64,000 nt of DNA from assembly GCA_033980235.1 (NCBI GenBank), contig CM067069.1:37881992-37945991 (forward strand), given 5' to 3'. A program made the translations under genes and the position numbers. This stretch comes from Diadema setosum. Taxonomy: Eukaryota; Echinodermata; Echinoidea; Diadematoida; Diadematidae. This document shows, one piece after another, positions 45,660-57,980 of this stretch (within the stretch, counting starts at the first letter, position 1; each line of letters starts with the position of its first letter). Below the pieces are notes generated by a model, which was not told the DNA's origin, did not search any database, and was given only the letters and a program-made list of their open reading frames with translations.

Positions 45660-48600
45660 AGTATCTTCTCCGACATTAAGTTGATGGTTTTTAAATTTGA
45701 CATTGTCTGTCCTCTATTTGTCTCTTTATGCTTAAAAAAAAAAAACCCACTGCTATAACATCTAATGCACTTGCTTCACTTGGCACACAAAAGGTTTTAA
45801 ATTGCAGTTGTGCAGTTTATTTTTGCCAGCTCTTCTCTCCCATTTTCGCTACGTTTGTTTTTGTTATACTGAAGGTGGGGATTTATGCATTTATATAAAT
45901 ACTTCAACTTGAGTGGGAAAAAGAACTGAATTAATTTACTCTAAGCCAGGTGTATACCGTCTCGCTCATCTCTGTGATATTTCAGACTGTATTGTTTGAC
46001 CCAATAACGGAATTGTAGACAGGCTTTATGTTGATTTAGAGGTATCTTGCGCCACATGAGTGGAATGCATATTCTGTTTAGTGTTAGTGAAGAGTTATTT
46101 CGTGTCCCTCCGTGCCAATTACAGTGTGTTTAAAGGGGTTGTGTGTCGATCTGCCAAATAAAAGGCAAAACTGTTATTTTAGTCATGGCTGTTTCTCTAT
46201 ACGTAGCCGTATAGGTGATAAGTGTTGTTGTCATCTGAGCAGTGAAGAGCAGAGTATCAGGTTATAATCCCCCTGAGTTATATCTGTGCTAAGCGTTCAT
46301 TTTGATATATCTATGTTTATATAGTAGTCACTGCTAATGGTGTTACAGAATTATGTTATGACACTTTTCACTGAAAGTTTGTAAAGCAAAGTTTATGGAC
46401 TATACAAGCAATGGTAGGCCTACATTATTGATATCATTGATTTCAGAGCGAAATTATGGAATGCCTAAATGTCATTGTGTCATTGCTTTGCTGAGACAAT
46501 ATGCTTGGCACTCCTGCTACTTCTAATTGTTCCCTTTGAAAATGCGTCGGTCACGGGTGATCGTCATTATTCATCTTTTACGTAGAAGCTTACGTTCCAC
46601 ACTCTAGGTTCGAGATGACTTACCATTTAATTACGTGGTTAGTAGCGATGTCTTTTTATTTATTTTGGAAGGAGGTAATGCCGCTTTCGTCCAGGTACAA
46701 ATCACACTGTCATCTAAACAACCACACACTCTCTCTATTTGCCTTTATTTTGTACTGGACGCTTTATTGATTTTACTGCTTGAAAGTTCCATAGGAGCTT
46801 TCTTTCTTTTCCTTTTTTTTTTCTTTGGCAGTTCAACTTTACCCTGGTGTCATTTTCTTTTATCGTACAATTTCATCAAGTACTCAGTATATGCAACCCC
46901 CTGAAAACAGCTACTCTAAGTCCCTGGTTTTGCATGGGATTTGGAGGTTGGGCTTGCTTCAGTAATTTTCTCACACGTAATGTTATGAATTGCCCCTTGA
47001 AACAGTGCGCCGCTTGCCACCTTTTGTTTTCTTGTTCCTTTTCTCTTCATTTGTTCTTGTTATAATGTAACAGGATAGTTGGGAACGTGTACGTAACTAG
47101 CAGGGATTGGAACTGAATTAATTAACTTAGTCCAGGTGTATAGCGTCTTGCTCATCTCTTAGAAATTCCGGGTTGTTATTGTTTGACCCAAGAACAGAGT
47201 AAAAGACAGGAAGGGAAGGAATGGGCTTCATATTGCTTTATATTATATGAGTTATTTCATGCCACTGATAGTTTAGGAAAAGGGAAGTTAATGCACGATG
47301 CAATCACATGTGCATGAGTGCTACCATAGATTGATTTCAGAGACGTCATAGTGGTGTGGTACTGCAGGTGGTAAAGGAGTCATTACTTTGAAATTAATGA
47401 GACAATCTTTTGTATCAAAATCGTATTTCCATCTTAAGTATAATGCATGCTCATGCGGGCGCTTTTGTTATCCTGACGTGGACATTACAATTTTTGTTTT
47501 TCTTATCTTTTTTGATTCAAGAAATTTTATACTTAAAGTTGTTTCTTTCCCCTAAGTTTTTTTTTTCTGTGTGTGTGTGTGTGTGTGTTTGTGTGTTTGT
47601 GTGTGTGTGTGTGTGGATATTCCGTGGCCGAGAAGTAGAGCAGCGATTTAAGTTACGGTTTTAATGCATCTTGTTAAGTATCTTCTATGACATTAAGTTG
47701 ATGGTTTTTTAATTTGACATTGTCTGTCCTCTATTATTTTGTCTGTTTATGCTTAAAAAAACACTGCTATAACATCTAATACATTTGCTTCACTTGTCAC
47801 CTAAAAGGTTATAAATTGCAGTTGTGCAGTTTAATATTTGCCAGCTCTCGTCTTCTTTTCCTTTTCGCTACGTTTGTTTTTGTTATACTGAAGGTGGGGA
47901 TTTGTGCATTTTGCATAACACCAACTTGAGTGGGAATAAGAACTGAATTAATTTACTCTAAGCCAGGTGATGCGGACTCGCTCGTCTCTTTGGCATTTCA
48001 GACTGTATTGTTTGACCCAATAACGGAGTTGTAGTCAGGCTTTATGTTGCTTTAGAGGTACAAGTGTATCCTGCGCCACATGAGTGGAATGCATATGCTG
48101 TTTAGTATTAGTGAAGAGCTCTTTCATTTCCCTCCGTGCCAATTACCGTATGTTAAAAGAGGTTGTGTGTCGATCTGCCAAATAAAAGGCAAAGGTGTTA
48201 TTTTAGTCATGGCTGTTTCTCTATACGTAGCCGTATAGGTGATAAGTGTTGTTGTCATCTGAGCAGTGAAGAGCAGAGTATCAGGTTATAATCCCCCTGA
48301 GTTACATGTGCTAAGCGTTCATTTTGATATATCTTTGTTTATGTAGTAGTCATTGGTAATGGAGTTACATAGTTATGTTATGACACGTTTTACTGAAAGT
48401 TTGTAAAGCAAAGTTTATGGACTATGCAAGCAATGGTAGGCCTACATGATTAATACCATTGATTTCAGAGCGAACTTATGGAATGCCTTATTGCTTTGTT
48501 GAGACAATATGTTTGACACTCCTTCCACTTCTAACTGTTCCCTTTGAAGATGTGTCGGTCATGGGTGATCGTCGTGATTTATCTTACGTTCCACACTCTT

Positions 48601-48885
48601 AGTTCGAAAAGACTTACCATTTAGTTACGTGGTTAGAAGCTATGTCTCTTTCTTTATTTTAGTTGAGGTAATGCCGCTTTCGTCTAGGTACAAATCATAT
48701 TGTCATGTAAACAAACACACACTCTCTCTCTATTTGCCTCTGTTTTGTATTTGGACGTTTCATTGCTTTTACTGCTGGAAAGTTTCACAGGCTTGTAGCT
48801 GTAAGGGCTTTCTTTATTTTTCCTTTTTTTCTTAGGCAGTTCAGCTTCACTCCTATGTCATTTATTTTACTATTTCCTCAAGTAT
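45660..48885 (+). repeat. Tandem pair of ~2.0-kb units
   Basis: 45660-46900 aligns with 47675-48885 (offset about 2015), e.g. GACATTAAGTTGATGG, TAGCCGTATAGGTGATAAGT and GACTTACCATTTA.TTACGTGG. The second copy diverges after about 48885. A TG microsatellite (47571-47612) and a tRNA-like A-box remnant (GTGGCCGAGAAGTAGAGC, 47623-47640) lie at the junction. Confidence 0.75.
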
Positions 48886-49569
48886 GCGCATCCCCACGAA
48901 CACAAACACGCAATTTCCCTTGTTTTGTATCGGAGGTTAGAGTGTTTCTATTGCTCGTGGGAATTTTTGGTTATCGCCAAATTACAATTCATTTAGCTGA
49001 ACACGGATACTCAAGCAGCAGAGCCCTTAAAATAAGTCAGTAAGTAGTTACAATATAGCACCATATTTCTTCCGGATATAAATCCCATCGTCATGTAAAG
49101 ACACACACTCGCTGTATTTTCCTTTGTTTTGTATTGGACGATTCATTGCTTAACTGCTGGAAAATTTTACAGGCTTGTAGCTGTAAGCGCTCTCCAAAGT
49201 GGTCATATATTAATGACAAGATTCGATATAGTAGTTTTGGTTATGGAAATAAGGGCTGAAGTTCATATCTATAAAAGACCAATATTAAAGTCAAGACGAT
49301 CTTTGAAACACTGTATTGACGTGTTTTAATTTGTTCGTGTTTATATTTGTTCGTCATCGTACAGATGCACTGTACTAAGAAAACATGTTTATCTACTTGG
49401 GCCTACTTGCACACGCAGACACACGTACAGGACTTCCCATGTGGTTTGCATTGTTATAAACAATTTGATCTGAATAATAAAGGTCCAAAAAAAATCGACT
49501 TTGCTCAAATATTATTGCAGAAATATAACTTAAAGTCGCTATATTTTATTGTTCGTTGTCGATCACTGG
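48886..49569. other. Array-derived sequence with unit edges
   Basis: Two partial, diverged copies of the block around GTAAACACACACTCTCT...TTTTGTATTGGACG. The right end (about 49340-49569) matches 63604-63820. No gene. Confidence 0.45.
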
Positions 49570-50830
49570 TGACCGATATCTGATGACCCCAAGCGTATCA
49601 CCTAACTCGTCTTTAAAGTGACGAGTTTCATGTCTCGTTTTTTATTCTTCTTTCTTTCTGCCACATTTTGTGTCGTCAATATCTCAATAATGACATTACG
49701 GAATGACATGACATTTTCAGTCAACATGTCTCATGACAAAATCTAGCCACAATAAGGTTTTCATGACAGTAACATATCTATGACGTCATCTAGGCGCCAT
49801 TTTGTGATTTTCGGACCTTGTCACGTGATCGATCATAACTTCATAACTAGATGTCATTTCTGTATCATTTTCGGTGGACATGAAGTTCAGGTCACGCTCT
49901 ATATTACTTTTTAACGCTAGTTACACAGGTCATCATTACGCGCGCGTAAGCGCGCGTCAAAATTTTAAAAGGCTCAAAACGACTTCCCAATGGGAAATCT
50001 CGAAGTTTCAGACAATTTTAAGCGTTTCAAACATTTTCTCGCGTGCGCGTCCGTCCGCGCAATTTCGCGCGCAGAGCCCGTAAGCAACATGAAAATGCAA
50101 TTTTTTTGACTGATTTGGATTCCTTATACTTGGAGTAACAATATCCATTGATTTCCGATCGATTTCGACCTATAACAAAGGAATGCACTGGCGTCAAAGT
50201 TGAAATTCCGCGTGCGCGTCTTTCTGCAAATATAGTGAAAAAACATGTCTTTGTTTATTTCGCCATAGCTCTTTAAATCGTCCGTTGACCCTATATTTCT
50301 ATTGCATATTACAAAAGTATATGAATTGTAAATAACATTCCAAGTATCAATATTGCCAGGAACACGCGATGACGTCATAATATCGTCATTTTAAATAAAA
50401 AAAGTGGAATTGATTTTTTTCAGGTACTCTTTCAGACATTCATTTGCTCGTATCTCTGTTGTTTAAGCTCAATATTATCCCAAATTCAGATATGTTGTAC
50501 TTTGAACATTTGCCTCTCAAGTCCATGTAATGGTTTTGAAATATGATGACGTCATCATACTAGAAATTGTGATTAAAGGTAAAGACTCAAAATCAGACAA
50601 GTTTACGTGTTATGTCTATGGGAGGTGATTTTTTTTTTTAAACCATGCATTGACTTGACAACGTTTAAGCACCTTTACCTCATCTGATTTTGCTCCATTT
50701 CCTCTGAAACATACGTATGTTGTAGCTGAGACAATAAGCTTTAGTAATCGTGCATTTTATGTTTTCAAATCTCCTCATTAGGTTGATAATTTTGTAGTTT
50801 AAAACTGAAAATGAGAATGCAATCTGTACA
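49570..50830 (+). repeat. Array unit U4, partial
   Basis: Aligns with U1-U3 from the AACTCGTC hairpin (49606) to AAAACTGAAAATGAGAATG. TGACGTCA at 49781, 50370 and 50547, with spacings within 1 bp of U3. The tRNA-like copy is missing; the unit jumps to the Met-like part. Confidence 0.82.
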
Positions 50831-50964
50831 GAACGATTCCTAATTTATCTTTGGAACTGTATATTGATCGAATCCACGCTGCCACTTGTGAGAAGTTGAA
50901 TAGCGCCATCACAAGTCAACCAGTCACGACAGTATTATTATACATTTAAGTTTCGCACTCGGTC

Positions 50965-51055
50965 TTCAGGACAGCCGTGTGGCGTAATCGCTTAGCGCGC
51001 TGGGTGTTCATAATGCCATACCGGAAGGAGAGAAGTTCGACTCCCGCAGGATTTT
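50965..51055 (+). ncRNA. tRNA-Met-like segment, copy B (best preserved)
   Basis: GTGTGGCGTAATCGCTTAGC followed by GCGC, then GGGTGTTCATAATGCC (CAT in the loop position) and AGTTCGACTCCCGC. This reproduces the order of elongator tRNA-Met elements: D arm with A box, anticodon loop TTCATAA, and a near-consensus B box (GTTCGACTCC). T5 follows at once (51052-51056). The variable-region bases are longer than in a tRNA (about 22 nt) and the stems are imperfect, so I regard it as tRNA-derived. Confidence 0.55.
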
Positions 51056-51169
51056 TCCCGTTTTTTCTTTTTCTTTTTTTTTCGGCAATTCAGCTTTACT
51101 CCGATGTCATTTATCATATTATTTTATTAAGTGTACGTAACCCGTGAATACGGCTGCTCTATTTCCCTT

Positions 51170-51295
51170 GTTTTGTATTGGAGTTTGGACATTGGGTTTG
51201 CTTCATTAATTTTGTCACACTTAATGTTGTAAATTGCCCCTTGTTACAGTGTCCCGCTTGCCACCTTTCGTTTGCTCTTTCATTTTCTCTTCATT
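51170..51295 (+). repeat. Array module fragment, left of a long inverted repeat
   Basis: Same module as at 43140 up to CTCTTCATTT; resumes at 52382 (GGCTCTTGTTATATTGTAACAGG). Confidence 0.7.
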
Positions 51296-51296
51296 T

Positions 51297-52381
51297 AGTC
51301 CATGGGCCAGGCCAGATATTGGTACCATCTGAGGTGGCAAAACCTTTTTGGTGTCATTTTGTTTGTCGGGCATAGATATGCTTATCAAGCCATGATAGCA
51401 TTTCCAAATGAGTAGCTTAGTCATAGTAAATGAATTTTTAACCAATGTGGTCTCGTTGTTATATCCCTATACTTCTGAATCGAAACTAACCGCTATACAA
51501 AGAAGAGCACTGTCGTCTGTATGTTCCATAGAGCTGTAAAATGCAGCCCTGTGGTATGTTCACAGGTGTTCTGTTGTTAACGCGGTGCGCTTAGTCTTTA
51601 TTCAAGGCAGCGAAGGGAATATCCAAAGGTTATGATGTCCACAGCGCTTAGTCTTTATTCTAGACTGCGAAGGGAATATCCAAAGCGTATGATACAGTGT
51701 ATATCCTTTTATCTAAAAACAACAACAACAACAAAAGCAATTCCTCGTGAATTTTACCGTATCTTTCAATTATTTATCATTTTCCAGCGAAACGCTACGG
51801 TGAAAACGCTGATACCACGCCAATGTCACTTTATTTCCCTCCAAAAATATAAGATAATGCAAAAACAATGTACCGGTACACTACGATACATTATAATGAA
51901 TGATATCGTAAATGAACAGAGTGATTTTTGTTTAAAACTGATGTATTTGTTGATAGGGTAGTATACAAACAGTATAGATAATCCCTTTTATGAGGAACTT
52001 TAAATATGGTAACGGTACATTGGTCTAGATAAAGACTAAGCGCACCGCGTGACAGCTGTTGACATCATAACCCTTTGGATATTCCCTTCGCTGCCTTGAA
52101 TAAAGACTAAGCGCACCGCGTTTACAACAAAACACCTGTGGACATACAGGAGGCAGTGCTCTTCTTTGTATAGCGGTTTAGTTTCGATTCAGAAGTATAG
52201 GGATATAAAAACGAGACCAAATTGGTTAAAATTTCATTTATTATGACTAAGCTACTCATTTGGAAATGCTATCATAGCTTGATAAGCATATCTATGCCCG
52301 ACAAACAAACTGACACCAAAAAGGTTGTGCCACCTCAGATGGTACCAACAACCCATTTTTCGGGTCTTGGCCCATGGACTA
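51297..52381. mobile_element. Foldback element with ~340-bp inverted arms
   Basis: The left arm starts AGTCCATGGGCCAGGCC and the right arm ends TTGGCCCATGGACTA. The arms (about 51297-51640 and 52040-52381) match closely over hundreds of bases, including GGTACCATCTGAGGTGGCA and CTTAGTCTTTATTCAAGGCAG. The loop is ~400 bp. It interrupts a module present uninterrupted elsewhere. TSD unclear (TA or ATT). Confidence 0.8.
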
Positions 52382-52867
52382 ATTGGCTCTTGTTATATTG
52401 TAACAGGATAGGTAGGAACATGTACGTTTAGATAACTGGCAGGAATGGGAGCTGAATTGATTAACTCTAGTCCAGGTGTATGGCGTCTCGCTCATCTCAT
52501 TGAAATTCCAGGTTGTTATTGTTTGACCCAATAACGAAGTTGTAGACAGGTTTTATGTTGCTATAGAGGTATCTTGTGCCACATAAATGGAAGGCAACAC
52601 TGTTTAGTAGTAGTAATGAACCTTTTCATGTTGTAAATGATATGAAGATATGAATTTCACATCCAATCTTCGGGACAGCCGTGTGGCTTTATAGTCGCTT
52701 AGCGCGCTCCATGGTCATTATGCACTACCTTCGAGACCCGCAGGACGCTATTATTTTTTTTTTCTCTCTCTCTTTGTTTTTCGTTTGGCAGTTCAGCTTC
52801 ATTCCGATGTCATTACCCCACAACACACAGTCACTCAATTCCCCCCCTTTTTTTTTTGTCGCAGGCT
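52382..52867 (+). repeat. Array module continuation with tRNA-Met-like copy C
   Basis: Module blocks continue after the foldback element. At about 52668-52748 lies a degenerate Met-like segment (CCGTGTGGCTTTATAGTCGC, TTAGCGCGCTCCATGGTCA). Confidence 0.6.
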
Positions 52868-54079
52868 GGAGGTTGGATTTGCTTCATTTATCATACGTGT
52901 AATGTTGTAAATTGCCCTTGGTATACAGTGCCCCGCTTGCCACCTTTCGTTTTCTCTTTCCTTTTCTCTACGTTTGTTCATGTTACACTGCACAAGACAG
53001 GTCGGAAAATAATTTACATAACTCAACTGGAGCAGGAATGGCAACTGAATAGATTAACTCTAGGCCAGGTGTATGGCGTCTCGCTCATCTCTTTGAAATT
53101 CCAGGTTGTTATTGTTTGACCCAAGAACGGAATTGTAGACAGGTTTTATGTTGCTATAGAGGTATCTTGTGCCACATGAGTAGAAGGCATCACTGTTTAG
53201 TAGTAGTAATGAACCTTTTCTTGTTCCTCAATGTCAATTATAGTGTGTTTAAAGGGGTTGTGTGTCTATCTGCCAAAGAAAAGGAAAAACTTATTTTCGT
53301 CATGGCTGTTTCTCTATACGTAGCCGTAGGTGATGAGTGTTGTTGGTATTTGAGCAGTGAACAACAGAGCATCAGGCTAAAATCCCCCTTAGTTATACGC
53401 GCTAAGCGTTCAATTGATATATCTTTTATGTAGTCAATCACTGCTAATGGAGTTACAGAATTATGTTATGACACATTGCACTAAAAGTTTGTAAAGCAAA
53501 GTTTATGGACAAGGCAAGCAATTGTACATGAATAATACCATTGATTTCAGAGGGAAATTATGGTATACCTAAATGTAAGGGTATCATTGCTTTGGGATTG
53601 CTGAGACAATATCTTGGCACGAGGGCTTCCACTTCTAATAACTGATCCCTTTGAAGATGTGTCGGTCACGGGTGATCGTCATGATTCATCTTTCACGTAG
53701 AAGCTTCCGTTCCACACTCTTCGTTCGAGAAGACTTACCATCATACTTCAAATTGTGATTAAACATGTTAAAGGTAAAGACTCAAAATCAGACAAGTTGA
53801 CGTGTTATGTCTATGGGAGGTGATTTTTTTTAACCATGCATTGACTTGACAACGTTTAAGCACCTTTATCTCAGCTGATTTTGCTCCATTTCCTCTGAAA
53901 CTTATGTATGTGGTAGCTGAGACAATCAGCTGCAGTGATCATGCATTTTATTTTTTTCAAATCTCCTCGTCAGGTTGATGATTTTGCAGCTAAAAACTGA
54001 AAATGAGAATGGAATGTGGACCAAACGATTCCTGAATCATCTTTCACATATAAGCTTACGTTCCTCATATTTTCTCGTC

Positions 54080-54166
54080 AAGACGTACATGGCCGAGAGG
54101 ATAAAGGCGACGTCACAAGAGACGTGAGGTTGCACACGTACGGGTTCGAACCCCATAAGAGCACGA
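54080..54166 (+). ncRNA. tRNA-like segment, copy 4
   Basis: ACATGGCCGAGAGGATAAAG (A box, GAGAGG variant) and GGGTTCGAACCCCATAAGAG (B box exact). T8 run at about 54184-54191. The tRNA fold is not recovered. Confidence 0.55.
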
Positions 54167-54784
54167 AACAAAATACGTATATCTTTTTTTATTCACCTTC
54201 GTCCATGTAGAAAGCACGTTTTCATGTAAACGTACACACACACAGGCACACACACACACACAATATCCCTTTGTTTTGTGTTGGAGACCACATTGCTTTG
54301 TCTGGCAACTTGGACTTGAAATTACAAAGTGAAGATGACTCTCAAAAGACAGCATGGCCATGCTTGATTTTTTTTTAACAATATGAAGACCTATTGGTAA
54401 ATATTCATTCACATATCCTTTCCAATCAACTTACTTGGACACGGTGACACCACACGAAATTTTCAATTGGTTGCATGACAGAAACAATTTCATCTGAATT
54501 ATGTAGGACTGTATAAAGAATTGGACTTCACGAATATTTCTCAATATTACTTCAAGTCGCAACTTAATATTATTTTCGTTGTCGATCACTGAAAATGAGA
54601 ATGGAATCTGGTCGAAACGATTCCCGATTTATCTTTGCAACTGTATATTGATCGAATCCTCGCGGCCACTCGTGGGAAGTTGAATAGCGCTATCAGTCAC
54701 TTTACGTATATCGCCAAAAAACTGAATATCAATGTAAATTTGTGTTGTGTATAGCATACATAGATAGATTTAAGTTTCGCACAG

Positions 54785-54880
54785 GATCTTCGGATCTTCC
54801 GTGTGGCAGAATCGCTTAGCACGCTGCGTGTTTATAATGCCCGACCGGAAGGAGAGAAGTTAATCGAGTCCCGCAGGACT
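54785..54880 (+). ncRNA. tRNA-Met-like segment, copy D
   Basis: CCGTGTGGCAGAATCGCTTAGC, then GCGTGTTTATAATGCC and AATCGAGTCCCGCAGGAC. A T5 run lies at 54881-54885. Homologous to copy B; the anticodon loop now reads TTTATAA. Confidence 0.45.
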
Positions 54881-57800
54881 TTTTCCTTTTATTTCTTTTT
54901 TTCTTTTTTTTTCAGCAGTTCAGCTTCACACTGATGTCATGAACACAGCTACTCTATTTCCCTTGTTTTGTATTGGAGTTTGGAGGTTGGGTTTGCTTCA
55001 TTAATTTTGTCACACGTAATGTTGTAAATTGCCCCTTGAAACAGTGCCCCGCTTGCCACCATTCGTTTTCTCTTTCCTTTTCTCTTCATTTGTTCTTGTT
55101 ATACTGTAGCAGGATATTTAGGAACGTGTACGTTTACATAAATAACAGGAATGGGAACTGAATTGATTAACTCTAGTCCAGGTGCATGGCGTCTCGCTGA
55201 TCTCTTTGGAATTCCAGGTTGTTATTGTTTGACCAAATAACGGAGTTAAAGACAGGCAGGGAAGGAAGTGACTTGATATTGCTTCATAATGAGGAATTTT
55301 GGGCAACACCTTTCCAAGCGTAGTGATTATGACGGGGTTCTCTGTCGTTTATTTTCGTCATGGCTGTTTCACTAGTTTAGCCATAGGTGACATATGTTGT
55401 TGGCATTTGGGAGAATAGAACAGATCAGTACCAAACTGGAATAGCCCTATAAGTAATGTGGTAAGCGTTCAATTTTTTGCATTATCTTTCTTCTTCAAAG
55501 TCAGTCACTACTGATCGAAATACACAATAATATGACACGTTCCATTGGTAGTTTAGGAAAAGGGAGTTAATGCACGATGCAATGATAAATGTGCTACCAT
55601 TGATTTTAGAGACGTCGTTGTGGTGTGGTACTGGTGATGGTAAGGGAACCATAGATTGCTTTTAAAGTAATGAGACAATCATTGGACCTTTGCATCAAGA
55701 CCGTATTCCCATCTAGAATATAATGCATGTTCGTGCGGAGTTTTTTTTTTTTTTTTAATCCTGACGTGGACATTTTCTTTTCCTTGTTTTTAATTTAAGA
55801 ATGTTATATCTTATCTAAATTTGTTTCTTTCCCCTAACATTTTTTTTTTTGTTGGATAGTTGGACGTTCCGTGACCGAGTAAAAGAGCAGCGATTTAGTT
55901 ACAGTTTCAATGCATCTTGTTTACCATCTTCTCTGACATTAAATTGATTGTTTTTAAATTTGACATTGTCTGTCTATAAAGCAATTTGCCTGTTTATGCT
56001 CATAAAACACTGCTATAACAACTAATACATTTGCTTCACTTGTCACACGCAATGATGTGGATTGCAGTTGTGCATGCATTTTTTCTTTTGCCACCTCTCG
56101 TTTTTCTCTCCCCTTTTCCCTCATTTTGGTTTTGTTATACTGCAGATGGGAATGATTACAATGACATAACCCAACTTGAAGTAGGAATGAGAACTGAATA
56201 AATTAACTCTAGGCCAGGTGTATATAGCGTCTCGCTCATCTCTTTGAAATTTCAGGTTGTCATTGTTCGATCAACGGAGTTGAAGACAGGCTTTATGTTG
56301 CTATAGAGGTATCTCGCTCCACATGAATGGAATGCATACGCTGTTTAGTATTAGTAATGAACTTTTTCATGTCCATCCCTGCCAATAAAAGTGTGTTTGA
56401 TGGGGTTTTGTGTCATTGTGCCTATGAGAAAGCAAAGTTTTATTTTCGCCATGGCTTGTTTCTCTATGCGTAGCCGTGGGTGATGGGTGTTGTTGGCATC
56501 TGGCCAGTAAAGAACCGAGTATTATGCTATAATACCCCCCTCCCCCGGTTAGGTTCTAAGCGTTCAATACGGTGATATATCTTTCTTCTTTCTTATGTCA
56601 ATCACTGCTGATGGAATTACAGAATTATGTTATGACACGTTTCACTCAAAGCTTAAAAAACAAAGTATATGCACGATACAAGTAATGGTGCATGAGTCCT
56701 ATAGGCCATTGATTTTAGATGAGAAATTATGACATGCCTATAGTAGGATTGTCATTGATTAGGAATTAATGAAACGATTAAGCACACCTTCCACTTCTAA
56801 CTGTCCCCTATGAATGTGTGTCGATCATGTGAGATCGTCATAAATTATCATTCACGTATAAGCTTACGTTCGAAGTGTATTCTATAGTTACATGGTTAAA
56901 GGCGATGTCTCTTTCGCTGGAGCCGTACGTTTGGCCCGTTTTTCTTTTGCCCTTTTCTCTTTAATTGAGATATCACTTTCGTCCAGGTATAAATCACATT
57001 CTCATGTAAACAGACTCACTTGCTCTATATCCCTTGTTTTGTATCGGAGGCTTCATTGGATTTACTGCTTGTAAATCTCACAGGCTTGTATAAAGCTGTA
57101 AGAGCTCTTTGAACTGATCACTATGATAGCAAGATTAGAGGGAGTCATATTGGTTATGTAAATAATGGTCAAAGGTCATATTTTAAAGGCCACTGTTAAA
57201 GCCAGGATGGTTATAAACACTTAATTGTCATGTTTTATTTGTACGTGCCGAGGATCACTTGGATCCCGTTTACAGTGCGAGGTTCGGCCGGAGGTTGTAT
57301 TTGCTTCATTTATCATACGTAATGTTGTAAATTGCCCTTGGTATACAGTGCCCCGCTTGCCACCTTTCGTTTCTCTTTCCTTTTCTCTACGTTTGTTCCT
57401 GTTACACTGCACAAGATAGGTCGGAAAATAATTTACATAACTCAACTGGAGCAGGAATGGCAACTGAATGAATTAACTCTAGGCCAGGTGTATAACGGTG
57501 TCTCGCTCATCTCTTTGAAATTCCAGGTTGTTATTGTTTGACCCAATAACGGAATTGTAGACAGGTTTTATGTTGCTATAGAGGTATCTTGTGCCACATG
57601 AGTAGAAGGCATCACTGCTCAGTAGTAGTAATGAACTTTTTCATGTCCCTCCATGTCAATTATAGTGTGTTTAAAGGGGTTGTGCGTCTATCTGCCAAAG
57701 AAAAGGAAAACCTTATTTTCGCCATGGCTGTTTCTCTATACGTAGCCGTAGGTGGTGAGTGTTGTTGGTATCTGAGCAGTGAAGAACAGAGCATCAGGCT

Positions 57801-57980
57801 AAAATCCCCCTTAGTTATACGCGCTAAGCGTTCAATGTGATGTATCTTTATTTATGTAGTCAATCACTGCTAATGTAGTTACAGAATTATGTTATGACAC
57901 GTTTCACTGAAAGTTTGTAAAGCAAAGTTTATGGACAAGGCAAGCAATTGTACATGAATAATACCATTGATTTCAGAGGG

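Larger units (their letters stand above)
52868..57290 (+). repeat. 4.42-kb higher-order unit, copy 1
   Basis: Starts at GGAGGTTGGATTTGCTTC and aligns with 57290-63032 with an offset of 4422 bp up to the TE insertion, and about 5745-5770 bp after it. Contains two module subtypes, a U-type segment with a Leu/Ser-class tRNA-like copy and a Met-like copy. Ends in a fragment (57262-57290) of the MITE seen in full at 63033-63603. Confidence 0.85.
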
